Assembly (NCBI GenBank): GCA_030674155.1
Contig: CM060318.1
Location: forward strand, 85,856,865 to 85,920,864
DNA length: 64,000 nt
DNA from: Stramonita haemastoma
Taxonomy: Eukaryota; Mollusca; Gastropoda; Neogastropoda; Muricidae
Direction of reading: 5' to 3'
The notes beneath the pieces are model-generated. The model did no database searches, was not told the origin of the DNA, and was given only the letters and a program-made list of their open reading frames with translations. Positions 46,920 to 54,385 of the stretch are shown here, in pieces. The position numbers and the translations under genes are program-made. Each line of letters opens with the position of its first letter. Position 1 is the first letter of the stretch.

Positions 46920-49900
46920 CCAAGTATCTGGTTTACAATTCAGTTTGTGCCACTGGGTACCACTCCATGTCTGTGTTACAGATAATCTAGCTCTGTAAAT
47001 GACCCCAGTACAGTCTGCACACACCCCTGCTGTGTCTGCAGATAGCTGTTGATCATTTCAGCCAGTCACAGCTACCTTCTGCCTTAACTGTGCCCCCATC
47101 TGCATGGAGTGTGTAGAGGAGTGACTTTGTCTGACAAAGAAAGGAAAGAGAATGGAGGAGAAGTGTCTGTTGTCCATTCTGTTTATGGTCAGCACCACCT
47201 CTGCCAAGAAGTCTGTCTACCTGACGGAAACAGTGTAACTAACTGCTCAGCTCAGTGAATCTTCACATGGGTGCCACAGCTGTCAGTTTCCCCCACTTTC
47301 AGCTCCTCTCAGCTGCTGATTAATCCATCCCATCCCAGCCCAGCCCAGATGGGTCCAGCTGGTGCTATTTATAGCAGGAACTGACCACACATGGGACTAG
47401 GTACAAAGAAGAGGCACGTTAAATATAACACTCTTGACTGAGAATGCTGGATTTGTGCACTGTGGTGCGAGATGTATTTGTTCTTGTACAACCCTTTTGA
47501 GTGTGGACATAAGGTGCAGGCAGGACCTGTAGTGTAACTTATACCTTTGGTCTTCAGCTTTGGTTTTGTATAAAGGCAATGAAGGCATTGTTGATAAATA
47601 AAGTGATTGGAAGGTCAAGACTTTTTCCACTGTCTTTTTTTTTCTTTCTTCTTCTTATTTATTTACTTTTTTTTTTTCATTTTCCACTGTCATCCGCAAA
47701 AGCCCCAGTGTGATTTTTAAAAAAAATATCAAGAGAAGATGGGAGTATCAACCTTCTGTGGACAAGACAAAACAAAAATGAGAATGCAAAGGTGAAGAGG
47801 CCAGAAAGTCTGGATTTTTTGCCCCAGGTGGGAACAGTCCTGGCCTTGTTTCAGGAGAGTGTAGAGTCTGAACCTAAAGAGACCACAGCAGCAGGGATTG
47901 GAAATAGGTTGTCTTTAAATGAGGGCAGCAGGTGTTAGTGATGAGAGGTATAACGAGGTCAGCAGGTGTTAGTGATAAGAGGTATGATGAGGTCAGCAGG
48001 TGTTAGTGATAAGAGGTATGATGAGGTCAGCAGGTGTTAGTGATAGATAGGAAGTACATTGTCTTTACATTAGGTCAGCAGGTGTTCGATGGTGAGAGAT
48101 GAGAGTTATGTTTTCTGTAAATTGGGTCAACAGGTGTTAGTGATGAATGGTATGTTATCTTTAAACTAGGTCAGCAGGTAAAAGTGATAATGTTATCTTT
48201 AAAATAGGTCAACAGGTGTTTGTGATGAGAGGTATTTTATCTTAAACTAGGTCAGTAGGTGTCACTTTTCATATGACATTGTTTTGATATAGGATTTTTC
48301 ATTTTGATTGCATGTTGCAAACATCATTCACTAAACAAGGAGACTGGAATGATTACAGTGTGAAAGAAATAGGACAGACTTTTCTTTTTCATTCCTTGGC
48401 TAGAGTTCCAAGGTTGACAATAGTGAGATTTTGGGTATGCAACTGTTTACATTCCATAAAGGTCATCGCATTCTGACCTTAGGGATGATACCAGCGTGTG
48501 TCCGTCTTAAAAAAAAAATTTGGCACCCAATGAACTACTCTTCTGAAAGGAGGAACGGGGTTATATATGTGTACACAATGTTCTGCTTGCGTTTGTGAAT
48601 GGGACCTCAGTGTCTAGTCTCATCCAGTGCACTTATGGGGGAAAGGAGTGGGTACTGGTGGTTTTGTTTTTACTTTTTTTGTTTGTTTTTGTTTTATTAA
48701 AAAAACATTTTTTAAATGGGTACTCACTACTGGTGTTAACTCCTAGGGAAAACCCCATTGAAGGGGCGCCGGAATGGGATAGGCACTTGAAAAAGTTTTT
48801 TTAATTTTCACTCAGCACTTTTCTTTCTTTCCTGCCCCTCTCTGTGCAGGCAAGGGCGTCCAAGGCCATACCTGTTGGAGGCCCCCCCAGAGCAGGGAGG
48901 TGTGCTAAGGGAGGGGGGGGACAAGAGGGAGGTGTACGACTATGACCACGCCCGCAGACACCAGGGGGGGGACTCTGACATGTACCGCGAGGATCGGCTG
49001 CCCCCCCCTCCACCCACACGCCCCGCTCTGTTGGAAAGGGATCGGTGAGTGTGCAGGATAAGTCTGGTCTTCTGCTCAGGCTGCCCCAAGTTAGTGATGT
49101 CAGCTTGAAGTGCTGAGGGGTAGAGTGAGGTGTTTTACTGGAAATGTGTAGAGATAGGGAAGCAAACAAATACACATGCTGCAGACAGGAAAAGAAAAAA
49201 TAAATTCTGCTTGTTTCTTTTCTTCCTGTCACCTCTTTGTTATCTGTTTTCTGCCTTCTTGGTCCATTCTTATGCTTTTTGTCCACAAAGACTTCTAAGA
49301 GATAATTCTCTCCCATGCTGAAGTCAGATGTGCTGGGCCTGACTTGTCAGGCGCTTAATGGCAGCTCAACATATTTTCATTCATTTCACAGACAACAGCG
49401 GTTGCTGTGTGAGGATTCGGCATAGAAGAAGACGCACATACACAACAGGTTTTTTTTTTATTCAGAATGTTTAACATCCAGTTTTGCCTTGGATCAAATG
49501 TATCCATGGATTATTGCTTTGCTCTCTTTTTTGTCCAGTCCCAGGATGGGACACTACACACTGAAGTAAAGAATCAGGCCAATCTACAGGTTGTGCTCGC
49601 ACATGTATACCTGACACTCCATGACAGAATCAGTCGTATAGCACCTGACCCCTTTTTCTGCTAGGAGTGATTGTAGGCAGGTGGGGGTCAGACTGTTGAT
49701 TGTGAGATTTTGATTGATTATAAAAGTAAAGGATTTCTTCTATGTGGTACTGACAGACATATGAAGGCAGAACTGTGTTTCCTTTTGCTTTAACAACACC
49801 AAAAAAACACCACACTCCTCATCCTGACCTTCTGTTCTGATGTAAAAATTGTCAATTTCTCATTTTGTTACATCTTTTCTAGTATTTCAATTTGTGAGTA

Positions 49901-50368
49901 ACTTTTACTTAAATTGTTCAATTTTCAATCTTTTTTTTATGTTGAATAGCTTTTTCATTACAGATTGATAACATATTAATTAACAGTGAAAAATTGACGT
50001 GTGGTGCAGTGTGATTCATTATGTAGTAGGGGGTCAGGTCACATATATGTCATCATTGGTCTTGCTGTCTTCACAGATGCATTTTAGTGTGTGTGTGCGT
50101 GCGTGTATGCGTGTTTTATTTATTTATCATTTTATATTTAATTATCATTTTATATCGAGGATAATGGAATAAGCACTCAATTGTGTGTGTGTGCATTTGT
50201 GTGTGTGCATGCAGGCGAGATTACCCAGGTGATCGCAGCTACGGCAGTTGTGATCAGTACAGCAGCTACGAGGAAGCTGAGTCCAGAAGAGCACCTGGCT
50301 ACAGGTATGAGGAGGACAACCGGCGTGCAGTAGCCCCGCGATACGACGACTACGACCGCCGCTACTGA
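22559..50368 (+). CDS. Gene B: RGG/proline-rich nuclear-type protein, family not recognised
   Basis: Nine coding exons join in phase: 22592-23372, 25087-25198, 25638-25807, 27827-27892, 42129-42716, 43963-44141, 46351-46604, 48850-49044 and 50215-50368, giving 832 residues. Order: an N-terminus with MSRRDDRRSPRSS and an acidic patch (ILVDDEDLNAAFEAEHGG); an Arg/Asp/Glu-rich region to about 165; an ordered segment, about 261-376, with RSDFAQIWSIADSSSVVWS and VAEFLLKDYNSIQKFMRK; a Lys-rich then RGG region with SRGRGGRGG; a run of eight prolines; a charged helix (LELKEIQHQLESRVMET); proline-rich and Tyr/Arg/Asp-rich ends (PRYDDYDRRY). The composition resembles hnRNP- or SR-associated nuclear proteins, but no RRM or zinc finger is seen. 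The function is inferred only from composition. Intron 4 is 14.2 kb. Confidence 0.85.
22592..23372 (+). CDS. Gene B coding exon 1
   Basis: The ATG is 33 bases after an acceptor (TTCTGTGTTCCCAG, ending 22558), so an upstream non-coding exon exists. Encodes 260 residues plus one base: an RS-like start, the DEDLNAAFEAEHGG acidic stretch, IPKVKRPEHEDPYDKS, then a long Arg/Asp/Glu-rich low-complexity segment and ESFSQQGLISDDH. Ends before the donor GTGAGT at 23373. The frame continues open into the intron for about 38 codons, which is not meaningful. Confidence 0.9.
23478..23800 (+). repeat. tRNA-derived SINE, family C, near full length
   Basis: Head TATAGCTGAGTGGTTAAGGC (A box) and CACAGGTTTGGATCTTGG (B-box region), then a body with AGTCAACTTCAAGTGCAGAC and TGTGCATTTGGTGGGTTATG. 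It lies in intron 1 of gene B. Confidence 0.75.
23801..25086. other. Rest of gene B intron 1
   Basis: Contains a family E repeat piece at 23925-24010 (GATGCGCTGGGCTTGACTTG). Otherwise AT-rich and without a supported feature. Confidence 0.4.
25087..25198 (+). CDS. Gene B coding exon 2
   Basis: The acceptor is AGCTGGCAG, ending 25086; the donor is GTCAGT. An AG 17 bases upstream (GAAATGCAG) has a better tract, but using it would shift the frame and hit a stop in exon 3, so the downstream AG is chosen. Reads SSAPRLQKDMARSDFAQIWS then IADSSSVVWSTHKEFGG, a conserved-looking segment that continues in exon 3. Leaves two bases. Confidence 0.82.
25296..25430 (+). repeat. SINE family C, partial
   Basis: CACTATAGCTGAGCAGTTAG head and CACAGGGTTGAATCTTGG, in intron 2 of gene B. 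The body is truncated after about 130 bases. Confidence 0.6.
25638..25807 (+). CDS. Gene B coding exon 3
   Basis: Acceptor TTCTTTTTTTGCAG; donor GTATGA after AACAAAA. Reads VAEFLLKDYNSIQKFMRKIM then WHNYAADVLTVEVTEREKSD and FSEQDAANAFDTIANK. The pattern of hydrophobic residues suggests helices. Exons 2 to 4 together look like the only folded domain in the protein. Confidence 0.88.
26485..27205. mobile_element. 721-bp element with 20-bp perfect inverted repeats
   Basis: TCGATGCCTCAGAGCAAGAA at 26485-26504 is repeated as the exact reverse complement at 27186-27205. Both arms lie inside intron 3 of gene B. The inside has one 110-codon plus-strand ORF (26622-26954) with no recognised motif. No clear target duplication; A-rich flanks hide it. 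Probably a non-autonomous DNA transposon. Confidence 0.6.
27206..27650. other. AT-rich intron sequence
   Basis: T- and A-runs only. No feature supported. Confidence 0.4.
27651..27826 (+). repeat. Three near-copies of the exon 4 acceptor
   Basis: CTTTCAG followed by TGATATTCAAG, TTGTTCAAG or TGATGTTCAAG occurs with AG at 27658, 27699 and 27761, before the true AG at 27826. The last two spacers share GTATGTTGATTGATTTATTT. Use of the 27761 site would place a TGA within six codons. Confidence 0.85.
27827..27892 (+). CDS. Gene B coding exon 4
   Basis: A 66-base micro-exon. Acceptor TCTGCTTTCAG (ending 27826), donor GTAAGT. Reads MMFKFNNTRARQMIKTFYPT then PQ. It takes two bases and leaves one, which fits the next exon at 42129 exactly; further exons inside the 14-kb intron cannot be excluded. 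Three similar acceptor sequences lie just upstream (27651-27761). Confidence 0.82.
27893..28170 (+). other. Open intronic extension of exon 4 with Cys/His cluster
   Basis: If intron 4 is retained the frame stays open for about 42 codons to TGA near 28020, reading GKCRNSSCKYLMTRIN, KQDHIERCNSECMRT and KHGKEKK. The CX4C and HX3CX3C spacing is suggestive of metal binding but may be chance. Downstream (28038-28168) an acidic open stretch, LNIKVLSLENEDEENNVESE, is read in another frame. Confidence 0.3.
28171..30009. other. Gene B intron 4, first part
   Basis: A short local duplication at about 28300-28425 (GCAGTCATTTCCAGATGAGG twice). Otherwise unique, with no coding or element signature that I can name. 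Confidence 0.35.
30010..30290. repeat. Minisatellite, five units of 52-53 bp
   Basis: Units begin near CACTGAGG at 30025, 30078, 30131, 30183 and 30235, with AAAAAGCCGTGGAGTGC and GGCTGGTAATTGAAGAC between. The minus-strand ORFs over it are repeat artefacts. Confidence 0.9.
30649..30679. repeat. Perfect hairpin with 15-bp arms
   Basis: AAAAGCTCCAGTATT, one base, then AATACTGGAGCTTTT. It looks like a bacterial terminator but stands in a eukaryotic intron. Function unknown. Confidence 0.85.
30680..31979. other. Gene B intron 4, no gene seen
   Basis: From about 31010 a stretch TTGTGGTGCATTGGTAAGTG may be a degraded tRNA-like SINE head. The rest has no supported feature. Confidence 0.3.
31980..32190 (+). 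repeat. Interspersed repeat family F
   Basis: CAGCTCAGATGGGACTAGCTG, AGCAGGAACTGACTACACC and GGACTAGGTGAAAGG recur at 47270-47475 with about 80 percent identity by eye. Includes a poly-C run. Class unknown. Confidence 0.6.
32191..33906. other. Gene B intron 4, no gene seen
   Basis: AT-rich. A plus-strand ORF at 32767-33015 has no motif. A minus-strand ATTAAA at about 33182-33177 could serve as a poly(A) signal for the exon-like ORF at 33907-34150. Confidence 0.3.
33907..34150 (-). CDS. Possible terminal exon or pseudogene fragment, antisense in gene B intron 4
   Basis: On the minus strand an acceptor-like CTAGTACCCTAG precedes GAGAGAGCAG. An open frame then runs RYKDGRTQVVVKRRDTYLVS, AVDRATLILEEQGKTAFSRL, AALPELTLFTYTDLSVTSPE to GTGQKIPGQM and TAG. 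The balanced composition resembles real protein more than the surrounding intron. I do not recognise the family and found no upstream exons, so it may be a stranded gene piece or part of an unrecognised element. Confidence 0.35.
34646..35956 (-). mobile_element. Degenerate mariner-like transposon
   Basis: 1311 bp with inverted ends CAAGGGATGACTGAAGAGTT plus TTGA on the left and TAAGGGGTGACTAAAAAGTT plus TTGA (reverse complement) on the right, both flanked by TA. This size and the TA target are typical of mariner. The minus strand holds transposase debris near 35480-35280 (PWMRAGSITKSQRHKHNQSV and AVLLGKKSRPLGFW in shifted frames, around the second catalytic Asp region). A duplication of about 70 bp (35160-35300) and several stops show that it is inactive. 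Confidence 0.75.
35957..38989. other. Gene B intron 4, no gene seen
   Basis: A 44-bp direct duplication at about 36646-36735 (CATCGTTCACACAGATACAC twice). An inverted copy of the short repeat D at 38440-38500 and a direct copy at 38826-38910 (CTAGAGCTCTGAGGTTCAGC). No coding feature supported. Confidence 0.35.
38990..39188 (-). repeat. Diverged tRNA-type SINE
   Basis: Plus-strand reading TGCATTCGCTCACAGTGCCTC, GTCTCATTCGAAGGACTTTG, then GGGAATTAAACCCAGACC (B box inverted) and TTGTCAGGCAGTTG. Related to the copy at 53755 by its body. Confidence 0.6.
39965..40260 (+). repeat. (CA)n and SINE family A
   Basis: CA tract 39965-40008, then the family A body from TTCGGATGAGAC to the ATAAAAGAATAAATAAATAA tail near 40245, then more CA. 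Confidence 0.85.
40948..41225 (-). repeat. TRIM-like element 3' LTR
   Basis: Contains GCATAAATAC (TATTTATGC on the minus strand), a 16-bp palindrome GATCTAAATTTAGATC at about 41147, and the paired CCTCTAAAAAGAGG. Nearly identical to 41339-41616. Confidence 0.85.
41339..41616 (-). repeat. TRIM-like element 5' LTR
   Basis: The second LTR copy. It differs from 40948-41225 by GTATG versus GATCTG and by CTGTTACA versus CTGTACA near its plus-strand start. Confidence 0.85.
41781..42128. other. End of gene B intron 4
   Basis: T-rich, leading to the acceptor TTCTCTCTGTTTTACCAAAG. No other feature. Confidence 0.5.
42129..42716 (+). CDS. Gene B coding exon 5 (RGG and polyproline)
   Basis: 196 codons joined in phase with exon 4. 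Lys/Glu-rich start (KEKFEKEGVKKEAAGKK), Ser/Pro-rich middle, then RGRDRGGAPASRGGPSRGRG and GRGGAPGMGRHPGRP, and PLPGPPPPPPPPDSS. RGG repeats commonly bind RNA or are methylated on Arg; that is a property of the motif and is inferred for this protein. Sharply GC-rich compared with its intron. Donor GTGAGT after GGGAT. Confidence 0.9.
42717..43962. other. Gene B intron 5
   Basis: A repeat (GGTGTTGGTTTTGAAG, ATGAATGAGGTGACAGCCCT; also at 58200-58330) at 42775-42910, the short repeat D at 42957-43020 and its inverted form at 43440-43510. The 209-codon ORF at 43169-43798 runs across that repeat and has no motif. Confidence 0.5.
43963..44141 (+). CDS. Gene B coding exon 6 (first donor form)
   Basis: Acceptor GCTTGTTTTCAG. 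Reads MEGELMGPPESDYHSLELKE, IQHQLESRVMETRAQLETHL and SKLDHAYMAGLPPKPRRPM, so a charged helix is followed by a PxxP-type proline motif. The first donor, GTAAGT at 44142, gives phase 0, which matches exon 7. Using later donors adds 15 residues each without changing the frame. Confidence 0.85.
44103..44546 (+). repeat. Ten 45-bp units, nine with an in-frame splice donor
   Basis: Each unit encodes YM(A/T)GLPPKPRRPMVS. GTAAGT follows CCCATG at 44142, 44187, 44232, 44277, 44322, 44367, 44412, 44457 and 44502. The tenth unit has GTGTGT at 44547 and the frame then closes at TGA (44589-44591). One unit has a Cys in place of an Arg. The pattern shows tandem duplication of the exon end together with its donor. 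Confidence 0.95.
44592..46350. other. Gene B intron 6
   Basis: AT-rich. A 62-bp direct duplication at about 46178-46305 (CTGAAAAGAGATTGTTCAAA twice). Nothing else supported. Confidence 0.45.
46351..46604 (+). CDS. Gene B coding exon 7
   Basis: Acceptor GCCTGTGTGCAG; reads DYLEDQEAGRDAYRRPLLPG, DYRRPMPPPPPVPPLPPPSS and RPRREEDYADAG. The donor GTAGGG (46605) leaves two bases and fits exon 8. A stronger-looking GTGAGT at 46555 would change the frame into exon 8, so it is not used in the main model. Confidence 0.85.
46715..46916. repeat. Poly-T, family E piece and (CT)n
   Basis: A 36-base T run, part of family E (46750-46840), then about 36 CT units. In gene B intron 7. Confidence 0.9.
47270..47475 (+). 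repeat. Interspersed repeat family F, second copy
   Basis: Matches 31980-32190: CCAGCCCAGATGGGTCCAGC, TAGCAGGAACTGACCACAC and GGGACTAGGTACAAAG. Confidence 0.6.
47921..48262. repeat. Imperfect minisatellite
   Basis: About nine units around AGGTCAGCAGGTGTTAGTGA with variable spacers of 35-45 bp, in gene B intron 7. AGGTCAGCAG repeats look like AG/GT splice words but lack pyrimidine tracts. Confidence 0.8.
48525..48775 (-). repeat. Diverged SINE family A plus repeat D
   Basis: Contains GTACACAATGTTCTGCTTGCG, GTCTCATCCAGTGCACTT and TGGTGTTAACTCCTAGGG, interrupted by T-rich insertion (48660-48715). Repeat D (CTTGGCTAGAGTTCCAAGG) precedes it at 48401-48490. It ends about 75 bp before exon 8. Confidence 0.6.
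48850..49044 (+). CDS. Gene B coding exon 8
   Basis: Acceptor CCCCTCTCTGTGCAG; donor GTGAGT. Takes one base and leaves two. Reads QGRPRPYLLEAPPEQGGVLR, EVYDYDHARRHQGGDSDMYR and EDRLPPPPPTRPALLERD. Tyr/Asp/Arg and proline-rich, low complexity. Confidence 0.88.
49195..49400 (+). repeat. Family E repeat copy
   Basis: In gene B intron 8. TCTGCCTTCTTGGTCCATTC and TGGGCCTGACTTGTCAGGCG match 3480-3620. Confidence 0.65.
50116..50214 (-). repeat. SINE family A tail and TG tract serving as the exon 9 acceptor region
   Basis: TTTTATATCGAGGATAATGG and AATAAGCACTC are the reversed end of a family A SINE. A TG-rich run then leads directly into GCATGCAG and exon 9. The usual pyrimidine tract is therefore made of TG repeat. 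Confidence 0.7.
50215..50368 (+). CDS. Gene B coding exon 9 (stop)
   Basis: Takes two bases from exon 8 and ends at TGA 50366-50368. Reads RDYPGDRSYGSCDQYSSYEE, then YRYEEDNRRAVAPRYDDYDR and RY. Tyr/Arg/Asp-rich, low-complexity tail of the type often seen in RNA-granule proteins (inference from composition). Confidence 0.9.
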
Positions 50369-50489
50369 GGGAGGGAGGGAGGGAGGCCTGTGTGGTGTGG
50401 CTGGAGGTGTTGTGGGGGTGAACCAGCCTTTTTTCATCATCCACCAGTGGTGTAGTTCTAACTGTGTGCTGCTGTTTGTGTCACTGGTT

Positions 50490-51055
50490 TACTTGAGACT
50501 GATTGTCTGTGTACACTGTTCAGACTGATTGTCTGTGTCAACTGTTCAGACTGATTGTCTGTGTCAACTGTTCAGACTGATTGTCTGTGTCAACTGTTCA
50601 GACTGATTGTCTGTGTCAACTGTTCAGACTGATTGTCTGTGTCAACTGTTCAGACTGATTGTCTGTGTCAACTGTTCAGACTGATTGTCTGTGTCAACTG
50701 TTCAGACTGATTGTCTGTGTCAACTGTTCAGACTGATTGTCTGTGTCAACTGTTCAGACTGATTGTCTGTGTCAACTGTTCAGACTGATTGTCTGTGTCA
50801 ACTGTTCAGACTGATTGATTGTGTCAACTGTTCAGACTGATTGTCTGTGTCAACTGTTCAGACTGATTGTCTGTGTCAACTGTTCAGACTGATTGTCTGT
50901 GTCAACTGTTCAGACTGATTGTCTGTGTCAACTGTTCAGACTGATTGATTGTGTCAACTGTTCAGACTGATTGTCTGTGTCAACTGTTCAGACTGATTGT
51001 CTGTGTCAACTGTTCAGACTGATTGATTGTGTCAACTGTTCAGACTGATTGTCAG
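50490..51055. repeat. 26-bp minisatellite, about 21 units
   Basis: GACTGATTGTCTGTGTCAAC plus TGTTCA repeated from about 50510 to 51055, nearly identical. Three units have GATTGATTGTG instead of GATTGTCTGTG. Confidence 0.95.
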
Positions 51056-51839
51056 TGTGAGTGACCTATAATGCAGACTGCTGTTTCATGATGTGTGTGT
51101 GTGTTTTGTTTTCCGTGCTGGACAGAAAAAGGAAGGGTTTGTCAGTGTCAACAATGTCTTGAGGCCTGTGGAAAGGGGTGAGAAAAAAGACTGAAGTGTT
51201 TTGAGGAGGAGCTAGTGGTCTTTTAAAGTCTTTGTCAGGTGACGGTGTCATGCATGTGTGTGTGAAGACAGGCAGGAATATGGGTACATTGGCCTGCGTG
51301 CTGGTCACAGGCATGCATGCTCATGTGCAAGATGTGCGTGCACCTACAAGGTCTACACAGAGTCTGGTCTGGTCATTGTCTTATCACTGTTATTTCATGT
51401 TGCATAGATCTCTTTCTGGGTCTCGAGTGGGTTCTTGTGAGCAAAATCAGTTTCCCTTTGCCACAGCTAATCTTTGTAAATAGTTTGACAGCCACCAGAA
51501 TGTTAGTAAACAATGCATTTATGTGAAAGATTTTGAAGGCTTTTTAAAAACTTTGGCAAATTTTTTTTGGGGATGAATTTGCATGGGCAGAAAAGTTGAA
51601 GCTGACAAAGTGAGATGAAGGTGGAATTATTTTCATTCTGACCATATTTTTCTGCTGTACCATGTTTCCTTCAGTCTCACACAAAGCTGTAGCTGTGTGG
51701 TGGCTTAATAAGTGAAGAAAAATGTAAACAGAGAAACATTTTTTCTCAATGAAAACAATGAACTATTGGATCTTTGGTATGGATATTTGATCTTCTACAT
51801 GTGCATAACATATACATAAAGGTGACAAAAATGCTGGCA

Positions 51840-51985
51840 TTTTTTTCCTCTGAAGTTGCCCTTGAAGATGATAAAGATCTCTGTCCTTGATTCACCAGGC
51901 GTTGCTGCTGAGATTTGAACCCATGAATTTATAGACCCACGAGATCAAGTTCTATGTTCTATCCTCTCAGCTGTATTGCATAGAC
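51840..51985 (-). repeat. SINE family C in the 3' UTR
   Basis: Plus-strand reading GAGATTTGAACCCATGAATT (B box inverted) and TCTCAGCTGTATTGCA (A-box end). Antisense to gene B. Confidence 0.6.
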
Positions 51986-52449
51986 CTGTCATTGATGCAT
52001 GGACAGCAGGGCATTCCCTCCGCCCGCTCTGTAGAAAGAAAAACGTGTTCATCTTCATGATCCAGCCCACCTCTACATGTAGCTTAGCCAGGGAGTTCCT
52101 GGACCCAAAGAACTGGGATGTTGTGTTTGGAAATGGTGGGTGCATATTCTTTGTGTTGTTTGGGGAACAAATCATTTTAACAAAGTGCATTTTACTGTTT
52201 CAAATCAAATCAGATATGTGGGCTCCTGTAAACATTATGTTATGTTATTTGTCCCAGTTTCCTTGTGATTTAGAAATTGAATTGAGAATACTGTAGTCCA
52301 TCTTGAATAGTTTAATAGGAATGAAACGTTTTCAGAGTTTGATGAAATCTGTGACTGAATCGGTTGACCAGTTTAGTAGCCATCTTGTTCATTTTTCAAA
52401 AAGTAAAGTTGATAGAATTTGGGTCCATTTCTGATGAAGTTCAGGAAGA

Positions 52450-52640
52450 ATGATGCTTATTTTGTTCTGTGACTGTGTGAATCAAAGAACAATCAGTATT
52501 TTCATTTTCTTTATTTTGTTCTGTGACTGTGTGAATCAAAGAACAATCAGTGTTTTCATTTTCTGTCTTTATTTTGTTCTGTGGCTGTGGGAATCGAAGA
52601 ACAATCAGTGTTTTCATTTTCTGTCTTTATTTTGTTCCCT
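52450..52640. repeat. Three 58-bp direct repeats
   Basis: TTATTTTGTTCTGTGACTGT and AATCAAAGAACAATCAGT occur three times in tandem. Confidence 0.9.
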
Positions 52641-53003
52641 AACTACAGCTTCAAGATTTACCAATAGGTTAGATTTTTGTGTATGCAACCTCTGTTGCCT
52701 ACCATTGACTTTGCAGATATTTTTCTTCTTTTAAATTTTTTTTTTTAAATGCTTGTTTTTTTTTAATTTGTACGCATTTTTTTCAATTTTGATGTTGCTG
52801 TTAATTTTGCTTAGGATTCGTTAAATATCTTAGGTAGAAATTATCCACCTTTAAAACCATACAATGTGTTAAAACTGTTTCACACAGAAGAAGGAGGGGT
52901 GATGAGCAAGTCCAGGCACATACTGTTTACAGTGGGAAAATAACCCCGTTGCTTCCAAGTTATGTGAATTTCATTCTATGTTGTTTCACGATGTTTAAGT
53001 TTT

Positions 53004-53009
53004 AATAAA
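53004..53009 (+). terminator. Poly(A) signal AATAAA
   Basis: AATAAA followed about 30-40 bases later by a GT-rich stretch (TGCGTGTGAGTTTTGTC). Candidate cleavage site of gene B near 53030. Confidence 0.55.
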
Positions 53010-53217
53010 AATGTTGATCACATGGTTTAAACTGCGTGTGAGTTTTGTCTTTTTTGAAGAAGAGATGATATTCTTCACAGACTGACTGATATACTTTAAT
53101 CTTTTAAAGACATTCTAAAGATTCAATTTGGCTTGTTGATTAACATGAAGGATTGCCAGTTTCTAGTGGTGATAATGGTGATGGTGGTTGCAGCAGTACA
53201 TTTTAAAAATATATTTT

Positions 53218-53560
53218 TCATTTTTTATTTAGAGGATAATGGAATAAGCACTCGTGCACTTTTTTACATCCAGTCTCTATGTTTATCCTGTTTTGTAAAT
53301 TTCATCATCTGTTCCCACCTGCACACAATGGCCTACTCTTCCGAAAAGAGAAACTGGCTTTAACATGTGCGCAAGATGTTCTGCGTGCGTTTGCACATGG
53401 GACCTCGGTTTATAATCTCATGCGAAGGACTTTTGGGGAGAGTTGAGTCAGCACTGATGTTAACTCCAGAAGAAAAATCCTCTTGAACGAGATTGATCCT
53501 GGGTCAGCAGACCACAAGCGCAGTGCTCATCACTCTAACCACCAGGCTATCCCGTCCTCC
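53218..53560 (-). repeat. SINE family A, full length with head
   Basis: Reverse copy from the tail (GAGGATAATGGAATAAGC) to a tRNA-like head (TCATCACTCTAACCACCAGG and GCTATCCCGTC at the end). Confidence 0.8.
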
Positions 53561-53754
53561 AACAACAATAACAATGATGCTGCTACTGCGTAATGGTAAA
53601 TAATAACAATAAGAATACCTACGATGTCATCACCACCACAACGATGATGATGTGATGATGATGATGATGATGATAAAAGTAAAAGCTTAGTAAGTGCAAA
53701 CTCTTAATGGAACAACTTGGTGGATTCATGTGTTAGTCATACACACAGAAGGAA

Positions 53755-54020
53755 GGTGACAGGATGGTTAAGACATTGGCCTGCCAACAAGTAAACTCTG
53801 AGGTTCTGGGTTCGATTCGCAGTCTCGCCCTTTCTTCTCAGTTTGACAGAAAAATTAAACTGAATGTCAAAGTCATTCGGATGAGACTGTAAACCAAGGC
53901 CCCATGTGCAAACACGCTTGTGCACACATTAAAAACCCTTGTTCCACTTTTTGGAAGCACAGGCCATTGTGTGCTGGTAGGAGCAGATGACAAAATTAAA
54001 AAAAAAAACAGTATGCACAC
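53755..54020 (+). repeat. tRNA-derived SINE with head
   Basis: GACAGGATGGTTAAGACATT head, GTTCTGGGTTCGATTCGCAG (B box), body with TCATTCGGATGAGACTGTAA and CATTGTGTGCTGGTAGGAGC. Confidence 0.8.
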
Positions 54021-54348
54021 AGGTGTATTTAAACACCATCCTTGAGGAAAAATCGGGGAGTTGGGAGTCCCCATGGCAGTTCAGGACTATATGGAGACTC
54101 CTGCGATGGCACTAGAACCATTCATATCGGCGATTGCTTTGCCAATGGACTATTCCAGCCACGTGGACAAGGGGGGGTCTGCTGCATGGGTAACAGCTTG
54201 CCCTCCATACTTACTTACCCAGGCTTTGCACTCTGGAGCCTAAAGCGCAACTTCATAGTCTGCCGAGATTGACGGATGCCTAGTACAACACACATGTAAT
54301 CCAAGCCTTTCTACCATATGATTGCTTGAGTTGAAGTGCGCGCGCACG

Positions 54349-54385
<37 letters not shown>

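Larger units (their letters stand above)
50369..53030 (+). other. Gene B 3' UTR
   Basis: About 2.66 kb to the AATAAA at 53004-53009, the first plus-strand AATAAA I see after the stop. It holds the 26-bp minisatellite, an inverted family C SINE (51840-51985), a triplicated 58-bp repeat (52450-52640) and repeat D (52642-52720). The end is inferred. Confidence 0.55.

Noticed and set aside
50490..51055. Regular 26-bp repeats resembling a CRISPR array
   Set aside because: No spacers; units are head-to-tail in a eukaryotic 3' UTR.
54061..54272. Two overlapping 60-76 codon ORFs
   Set aside because: No motif, no splice context; probably part of an unnamed repeat.
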